The notes under the pieces are model-generated. The model was not told where the DNA came from. It searched no databases and was given only the letters and a program-made list of their open reading frames with translations. DNA of 23,620 bases, from NCBI GenBank assembly GCA_029933565.1, contig JAOZNY010000016.1, positions 1-23,620 on the forward strand. The letters are read 5' to 3'. The translations under genes and the position numbers were made by a program. This DNA comes from Bacteroidales bacterium (lineage in GTDB: Bacteria > Bacteroidota > Bacteroidia > Bacteroidales > F082). The first letter of the stretch is position 1. Each line of letters begins with the position of its first letter. This document shows, one piece after another, positions 8,875 through 13,609 of the stretch.

Positions 8875-8882
8875 CAAAGTTA
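8875..8882 (-). promoter_or_regulatory. -7 promoter element of nadB
   Basis: On the minus strand this reads TAACTTTG, a perfect TAnnTTTG. It lies 17 nt ahead of the nadB ATG (8857), so the leader would be only about 10 nt. The expected -33 region (about 8900-8905) falls inside the diverged repeat copy that starts at 8891. Confidence 0.65.
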
Positions 8883-8890
8883 AGGATTTT

Positions 8891-8989
8891 AAAGAGTCAC
8901 GGGGAGAATCTTTTTGTTTTGCAGTATTCATTTCCTGCGATAAGTCACCGGATATATATTTGCACGCTTACAGTATTCACCCGTTGACT
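8891..8989 (+). repeat. Copy A of the roughly 100-bp repeat flanking the two-gene cassette
   Basis: This segment aligns over its whole length with 12028-12123 in the same orientation. The shared blocks, in order, are AAAGAGTCA (8891-8899), AGTATTCA (8923-8930), AAGTCACCGG (8942-8951) and ATTCACCCGTTGACT (8975-8989). Stretches between them are diverged. The outer arms AGTCACCGG and CCGTTGACT still form a mismatched stem, but the inner stem present in copy B has decayed. Confidence 0.75.
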
Positions 8990-9129
8990 GATGTGAATAT
9001 TTTAATAGCATGAAAAGCAAAAAAACTCATCAAAAACACCCACTTTTTGTATCCCTGAAAACAGCCAAAAAACTATTAAAAACCACTTTTGTAATCATTC
9101 TAAATTAAATGATAACATATTGACATTCA

Positions 9130-9139
9130 CCCCCCCCCC
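9130..9139. repeat. C10 homopolymer tract
   Basis: Ten consecutive C in a strongly AT-rich intergenic region, about 80 bp upstream of the promoter element at 9218. Tracts of this length are prone to slippage in replication and in sequencing. Confidence 0.8.
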
Positions 9140-9217
9140 TTATAATAAAATCAATAGAAAATCCTATTTGAAAGCGATGGGTCGTTAACCTTATGTAAAT
9201 TGTATTGATATTTGGTT

Positions 9218-9225
9218 TACATTTG
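9218..9225 (+). promoter_or_regulatory. Candidate -7 promoter element for the lipoprotein/T9SS pair
   Basis: TACATTTG is a perfect TAnnTTTG with a TTG at 9200-9202 (15-nt spacer). The predicted transcript start is near 9232, which leaves a long leader of about 270 nt before the ATG at 9504. The weaker box TACATTCG at 9458-9465 is an alternative that would give a normal short leader. Confidence 0.5.
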
Positions 9226-9233
9226 GGACAACC

Positions 9234-9283
9234 AAACCTAAAGACACAAACAGAAGCATGGCAATAGCAAAATATTTAGGTTT
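9234..9283 (+). repeat. 9-bp inverted repeat in the predicted leader
   Basis: AAACCTAAA (9234-9242) is matched by TTTAGGTTT (9275-9283) across a 32-nt loop, immediately after the predicted transcript start. No U-tract follows, so it does not look like a terminator. Confidence 0.45.
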
Positions 9284-9503
9284 TATATAAGATTATAAGG
9301 GCATTCCAGTTTGGATAATTTGACAGAAAAAAAGCCCCCTTAAATAATAAATGACACAACGCTAATTATGAACATACTATTAAGAAAGGAGGTTAAGCGG
9401 CAAAGATAAGATAAATACCAGCGAGATTTACACAGCCCGGTTTGCCACCTCGGTTTTTACATTCGCTAATTTACTAAAGTATTAACAAATAAATTTTTAC
9501 GAA

Positions 9504-10505
9504 ATGAAAAATTTTAAACTTATCTTATCAATTGCCATTGTTTTGGCAATTAGTTTTAGTTCCTGTAAAAAGGAAAAGAATATTGATTTAAAGGGGGGAG
9601 AACCCACTGAGGCTTCATTCTCACAACAAATTATGGACAGGATTATGGATTTCAAAGGAAAGATGAATAGTAGTATGAAGTCGGGTGGAGATATGCACAT
9701 TGACACTGCTGTTTGGAACCTTGAGGCACTTATCAGTTACGAAAATGCCTATCCCGATTCTTCTTCAAGGGATTTTATTACTGTTGAATCCTTTTACACT
9801 CTTCACGTTGATGGCGATAGTATTGCAATAGAAAGGGATATTCAAGAAGTTTACCAGTTGATGCTCGACTCGGTTGACTACCACCTATCGCAAATTAATG
9901 CAAGCATGAAATTCCTTGTTTTTTGTGATGTTGAACTTACTGAAATAATTGGCAATACTGCCTATGTTCAGGCTACCAATGGTTATGGGTTTAATCTTGT
10001 TCTTGGTTGGTACACGCCATTTGGTGTGGATGACGACTGGATTTGGGGATTTAATCAGGGAAGTTGCAACAGTAGTCCACTAGATGATGATTCCGATGCT
10101 TCTGATGAATTGCAGTATAGGCTTAACCATCCAGCTGTGCAGGTAAATACAGGTGCAGATGGCTATACTGATTATGAAACGGTTGAAATTACACGTTTGA
10201 ATTGCACTAGTACAGATAATGATTATTATATCTTTGAAGATACTGACGATGATTACTGTATGCAAGATGCTGAATTAACGTATAGGCTTGAGGGAGCCCA
10301 TTCACTTATTTATAATTACAATAACCTTGCAAATGACAACAGCATTTGGGATATTGTTATTGATGAAGAGAATGGCGAAGGTGCAAGGCCGGAGGACAAG
10401 GAGTTCATAAGCATTGAGATTGAGGATGGAGTGTATGTTGGTGGTTTATATGCACATGAATATAAAATCACCTATGCAAAACCATACTTTATGATTACAG
10501 AGTAA
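9504..10505 (+). CDS. Acidic lipoprotein of unknown family
   Basis: The product is 333 aa. It begins with a lipoprotein signal peptide: MKNFK, a hydrophobic core, and the lipobox SFSSC with the acylated Cys at residue 21, followed by KKEK. The mature protein is rich in Asp/Glu (runs such as PLDDDSDASDE and EDTDDDYC). It contains four further cysteines (in LVFCDV, GSCNSS, LNCTST and DYCMQD) that could pair as disulfides in the periplasm or outside. Aromatic, strand-like segments (LVLGWYTPFGVDDDWIWGFNQG) suggest a beta-rich fold. I do not recognise the family. It has a long non-coding leader and is followed after 55 bp and a hairpin by a T9SS-exported protein on the same strand, so the two probably form one operon. 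The pair interrupts an otherwise minus-strand gene run and is bracketed by related repeats. Confidence 0.8.
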   Translation: MKNFKLILSIAIVLAISFSSCKKEKNIDLKGGEPTEASFSQQIMDRIMDFKGKMNSSMKSGGDMHIDTAVWNLEALISYENAYPDSSSRDFITVESFYTLHVDGDSIAIERDIQEVYQLMLDSVDYHLSQINASMKFLVFCDVELTEIIGNTAYVQATNGYGFNLVLGWYTPFGVDDDWIWGFNQGSCNSSPLDDDSDASDELQYRLNHPAVQVNTGADGYTDYETVEITRLNCTSTDNDYYIFEDTDDDYCMQDAELTYRLEGAHSLIYNYNNLANDNSIWDIVIDEENGEGARPEDKEFISIEIEDGVYVGGLYAHEYKITYAKPYFMITE

Positions 10506-10510
10506 CTTCT

Positions 10511-10545
10511 ATCTGCTTAGAGACGTGCTGCATCTCTAAGCAGAT
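10511..10545 (+). repeat. 13-bp perfect hairpin between the two cassette genes
   Basis: ATCTGCTTAGAGA (10511-10523) pairs perfectly with TCTCTAAGCAGAT (10533-10545) around a 9-nt loop. It starts 6 nt after the lipoprotein stop and ends 15 nt before the next ATG. No U-run follows, so it is more likely an mRNA-stability or processing element, or an attenuator, than a plain terminator. Confidence 0.8.
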
Positions 10546-10560
10546 ACTAAATGTAGAAAA

Positions 10561-12021
10561 ATGAAAAAACAAATTATACTTGCCAGTTTTATTGTTGTTT
10601 TATTGATCAATCAAGTCCATGCACAAAACACCACCTTCTCAAAAATTATTTCGACACCATTGGATGAATCCATAAAGGATGTAGTTGAGGATAATCTAGG
10701 CAATTTTTATTTTGTTGGTTATAACGCTAATTCTGGTCAATTTAAGTATAAAACAAACGGTTTTGTAATAACATCAAACAATATGGGTAATGTACTTGAT
10801 TCGATCACACATTACAACTCCAATGAAAGTTTGGAATACTACAATATCTTTTTTGATGATTTAGGAAACATTGATGTTACGGGTTACTCATCAACCGACT
10901 TTAACCGCCCCCATTTAAGTAGCAAAATTGAATTAACTAAACTCTCTAGGGAATTAGAAACCATTTATTCAAATAACATAACCTTACCAGCAACTTATGG
11001 CTTCCAACATTTAAAAACCAGAAGGGGTTTCAATGATGATTTTATATTTGTTAGTTATGTAATGTTTGCTTCTGAATTCTATATGAACACTCTGCTGCTT
11101 AGGGTCAATAACGAATTCGATAGCATCAAGTTAGTAATAAATTTGGATTTGTTTTATTATGGTGAGGATATAAAACAACTGGATACGAATAAATATTGGT
11201 TTACTACTGCAAATGATAGAATATTACTTTTGGATTCTATGTTTCAGCCTACTGGACAATATGGCAGGGTATCACATGAATTGAACGCAAGTTATGGGAT
11301 TAAGTGGGATAGTGATACGTCATTTTATTTGGTAGGAAGTGATTGGTATTTAGGGCCAGATGATGTAGGCTTTGTTAAGCATTATTATCCATTGGATTCC
11401 ACTAATAGTCTTTTCAATTATATTACAACTCCTGATACAAACAATTATCCTGCTGAGTATGGTGGTCTTGATTTCAATAATAAAGACTCTATATTTATGG
11501 GAGGTACAAAGCACTATACCGGGTTTCCCTTTATGGAATTCCCTTCTTGGTTCTTCATTTTACAAACCGATAGCCTACTTAATATTAGATGGGAAAGGTT
11601 TTATGGTGGTGATGCATATTATGTAATGACAAAACTAAAGGCAACACAAGACGGTGGTTGCATTGCAATTGGCGATAGGTATGATTATAAAAACACAGAT
11701 AAGGAAGAACGTGATATCTTCATACTAAAACTTAATAGCGAAGGCCTGCTAACAAGCATACCTGGCAAGCCTAAAATACAAATGCACGAAGCAATTGTAT
11801 TCCCTAATCCCGGCACAGAGTTTCTTCGTGTACGGATAGCGGCGCAATACCCCCAAAGCACATTTGAACTTTTTGATATGAACGGCAATTTGGTTTTAAA
11901 AGAAAATATCGAGGGCAAGTGGAAACAGATTTCTACTTCTTTTCTCCCACAGGGAACTTATGTTTATAAAATCCATAACCGGCAAGGTCTATTTGAAAGC
12001 GGTAAGTGGGTGAAACAATAA
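10561..12021 (+). CDS. T9SS-exported protein with beta-propeller-like repeats and C-terminal sorting domain
   Basis: The product is 486 aa. The signal peptide (MKKQ, hydrophobic core, VHAQ) is cleaved near residues 20-22. Residues about 35-400 contain irregular blade-like repeats of the type 'D..GN.Y.VGY' (EDNLGNFYFVGYN, DDLGNIDVTGYSS, SDTSFYLVGSDW, NNKDSIFMGGTKH, QDGGCIAIGDRY), as in secreted propeller proteins of this phylum. Residues about 411-486 are a type A T9SS C-terminal domain: VFPNPGTEFLRVRI, a FELFDMNGN strand, LPQGTYVYKI and a lysine-ending last strand. The protein is expected to cross the outer membrane through the type IX system and be released or anchored at the surface. Its substrate or partner is unknown. 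Its neighbour upstream is a lipoprotein, which may act with it; that is inference. Confidence 0.85.
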   Translation: MKKQIILASFIVVLLINQVHAQNTTFSKIISTPLDESIKDVVEDNLGNFYFVGYNANSGQFKYKTNGFVITSNNMGNVLDSITHYNSNESLEYYNIFFDDLGNIDVTGYSSTDFNRPHLSSKIELTKLSRELETIYSNNITLPATYGFQHLKTRRGFNDDFIFVSYVMFASEFYMNTLLLRVNNEFDSIKLVINLDLFYYGEDIKQLDTNKYWFTTANDRILLLDSMFQPTGQYGRVSHELNASYGIKWDSDTSFYLVGSDWYLGPDDVGFVKHYYPLDSTNSLFNYITTPDTNNYPAEYGGLDFNNKDSIFMGGTKHYTGFPFMEFPSWFFILQTDSLLNIRWERFYGGDAYYVMTKLKATQDGGCIAIGDRYDYKNTDKEERDIFILKLNSEGLLTSIPGKPKIQMHEAIVFPNPGTEFLRVRIAAQYPQSTFELFDMNGNLVLKENIEGKWKQISTSFLPQGTYVYKIHNRQGLFESGKWVKQ

Positions 12022-12027
12022 ATGCTT

Positions 12028-12123
12028 AAAGAGTCAAAGGGTGAATGTTTACCCTTCCGAAGTATTCACCTGCTAAAAGTCACCGGGTGAATGTTTGCGA
12101 TGTGTAAGATTCACCCGTTGACT
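12028..12123 (+). repeat. Copy B of the flanking repeat, with a 15-bp hairpin
   Basis: This is the same-orientation partner of 8891-8989, lying between the convergent T9SS gene and sucB. It is better preserved as structure: AGTCACCGGGTGAAT (12078-12092) pairs with ATTCACCCGTTGACT (12109-12123) with a single mismatch that is a G-U wobble in RNA, around a 16-nt loop. A second, shorter stem is GGTGAAT (12040-12046) with ATTCACC (12064-12070). The unit AGTCA..GGGTGAAT occurs at 12032, 12078 and, inverted, 12109, so the element is itself built from repeats. It may double as the transcription end for the convergent genes, although no U-tract is present. Confidence 0.8.
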
Positions 12124-12130
12124 TGTAGGT

Positions 12131-13411
12131 TTAAATTCCCAGCAAAGTCTCAACTGCACTATTTCCCCCAAACATCATCCTTTCAGGATTTTCCAGCATT
12201 TCTTTTACCTTAACTAGAAAACCTACCGAGGTGCTGCCATCGATAATACGGTGGTCGTATGACATTGCCAAATACATTATTGGATGGATTTCAACTTTAC
12301 CGTTAATGGCAATTGGCCTTTCAACAATATTATGCATACCTAAAATTGCACTTTGTGGTGGATTGATTATTGGTGTGGAAAGCATGGAGCCAAAAACACC
12401 ACCATTGGTAATTGTAAATGTTCCACCTTGCATCTCATCAAGTGTGAGTTTACCATCGCGGGCTTTGGTGGCAAGTCGCTTAATTTCTTTTTCAATTTCA
12501 GCAAGGCTAAGCATTTCTGCATTTCTAATTACAGGAACCATTAACCCCTTGGGGGCACTAACGGCAATGGCAATGTCAACATAGTTGAAACCTATAATTT
12601 CATCACCATCAAGTTGAGAGTTTATTGCTGGAAAATGTGCCATGGCTTCGGTAATTGCTTTTGTAAAAAATGACATAAAACCCAAGCCAACACTATATTT
12701 TTCTTTAAAAATTTCTTTATACTTTTTGCGAATCTCCATTATTGGGCTCATGTTCACCTCGTTGAAAGTAGTGAGCATGGCAGTTTCATTTTTTACCGAG
12801 ACTAAACGTTGCGAAAGTTTTTTGCGCAACATCGTCATTTTATTGTGGTTTATTTCCCTGCCGCCTGTCCATGTTGAAGATTGGATATTTTGTGGTTTTG
12901 AAACCTCTGATTTGTGTTCTTCAAAAAACTCAACATCTTTTTTACCAATGCGGTAATTTTTAAAAAACTCGATTAGTTCAGTTTCTGAGATGTTTTCCTC
13001 TTCCATTAATTTTCGCGCCAGGGGTGAAACTGTTGCATCGTATTTTGATGATGTGTTTTCTTTTTTTCCATCAACTGATGCAGGTGGTAACTCATTCGAA
13101 GGCTGTTGTGATCCACCAGTTGAAACTGGTTGTAACTCATCAGTTTTTTCTTCTTTCTTTTTAGGTGTACCTTTCACCGAAGTATCAACAACAGCAATTA
13201 CAGTACCTACTTCAATTGTTTCCCCTTCTTCAACCTTAAGTTCAATTTCTCCACTTTCTGTAGCCGGAATAGTTAAGGTTGCCTTGTCAGAATCAACTTC
13301 CACAATATCCTGATCCCTCTCAACATATTCGCCATTTTCAACCAGCCATGTTGCTATTTGAACTTCGTTTATCGATTCTCCCGGACTTGGTACTTTTATT
13401 TCTACTTTCAT
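12131..13411 (-). CDS. sucB: Dihydrolipoyllysine succinyltransferase, E2 of 2-oxoglutarate dehydrogenase
   Basis: E2 transfers the succinyl group from the lipoyl arm to CoA in the 2-oxoglutarate dehydrogenase complex. The product is 426 aa from the ATG at 13411; an open frame extends 13 codons further, but the lipoyl domain starts at MKVEIKVPSPGES. The lipoyl domain spans residues 1-75 with lipoylated Lys43 in VDSDKATL. A flexible linker rich in Ser, Glu and Gly follows (about 80-130). The peripheral subunit-binding domain is at about 137-172 (VSPLARKLMEEENI). The catalytic acyltransferase domain runs from about 195 to the end, with catalytic His387 and Asp391 in SYDHRIIDG. No promoter element is seen in the 198 bp after sucA, so it is probably cotranscribed with it. 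No lpd (E3) gene is in the window. Confidence 0.95.
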   Translation of the reverse strand: MKVEIKVPSPGESINEVQIATWLVENGEYVERDQDIVEVDSDKATLTIPATESGEIELKVEEGETIEVGTVIAVVDTSVKGTPKKKEEKTDELQPVSTGGSQQPSNELPPASVDGKKENTSSKYDATVSPLARKLMEEENISETELIEFFKNYRIGKKDVEFFEEHKSEVSKPQNIQSSTWTGGREINHNKMTMLRKKLSQRLVSVKNETAMLTTFNEVNMSPIMEIRKKYKEIFKEKYSVGLGFMSFFTKAITEAMAHFPAINSQLDGDEIIGFNYVDIAIAVSAPKGLMVPVIRNAEMLSLAEIEKEIKRLATKARDGKLTLDEMQGGTFTITNGGVFGSMLSTPIINPPQSAILGMHNIVERPIAINGKVEIHPIMYLAMSYDHRIIDGSTSVGFLVKVKEMLENPERMMFGGNSAVETLLGI

Positions 13412-13413
13412 TG

Positions 13414-13608
13414 TTAAGTACTTAAAATGCCTAGAGTACTTAGTGTGCATAAAGTACTTAGGTTTTTGTAAATAATTTATTTTTTCAGTTCTAACCTTAT
13501 CTTGGTGAAAATAATAGTGTTCTTTTTTTCTTTAATCTTTGTTTTAAAACTCTAGGCACTCTAAGTTTTTTTTAAGTACTCTAGGCACTCCAATTACTCT
13601 AAGTACTT
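13414..13608. repeat. Two inverted arrays of AAGTACTT / ACTCTAGGCACT repeats between sucA and sucB
   Basis: The left array (13414-13462) holds the perfect palindrome TTAAGTACTTAA (13414-13425), TGCCTAGAGTACTTAG (13428-13443) and AAAGTACTTAGG (13451-13462). The right array (13549-13608) holds ACTCTAGGCACTCTAAGT (13549-13566), AAGTACTCTAGGCACTC (13574-13590) and ACTCTAAGTACTT (13596-13608). The right array is the reverse complement of the left in word order, so the two could pair across the T-rich centre and fold the sucA-sucB intercistronic RNA. Confidence 0.7.
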
Positions 13609-13609
13609 C

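Larger units (their letters stand above)
8990..9503. other. Long non-coding leader of the lipoprotein gene
   Basis: This is about 510 bp without a credible gene on either strand. It holds a C10 tract (9130-9139), a good plus-strand promoter element (9218-9225), a 9-bp inverted repeat (9234-9283) and a weaker TACATTCG box (9458-9465) near the lipoprotein start. A purine-rich AGAAAGGAGG at 9383-9392 resembles a Shine-Dalgarno site, but no real open frame follows it. If the promoter at 9218 is used, the leader of the lipoprotein mRNA is about 270 nt. Confidence 0.6.

Noticed and set aside
9299..9341. GGGC...GCCCCC pairing as a terminator in the lipoprotein leader
   Set aside because: The stem is short with bulges and is followed by AAATAATAAATG, not a U-tract.
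9368..9409. 13-codon open frame in the lipoprotein leader (MNILLRKEVKRQR)
   Set aside because: A leader peptide was considered, but no ribosome site precedes it, the AGGAGG-like stretch lies inside it, and no attenuator pairing was found.
8990..9503. Broken transposase or integrase remnant in the long gap beside the cassette
   Set aside because: No frame longer than a few dozen codons and no recognisable motif was found on either strand.
12990..13313. Plus-strand open frame of 107 codons
   Set aside because: It is antisense to the lipoyl and linker region of sucB; its Ser/Thr-rich composition is the reverse reading of Glu/Lys-rich codons.
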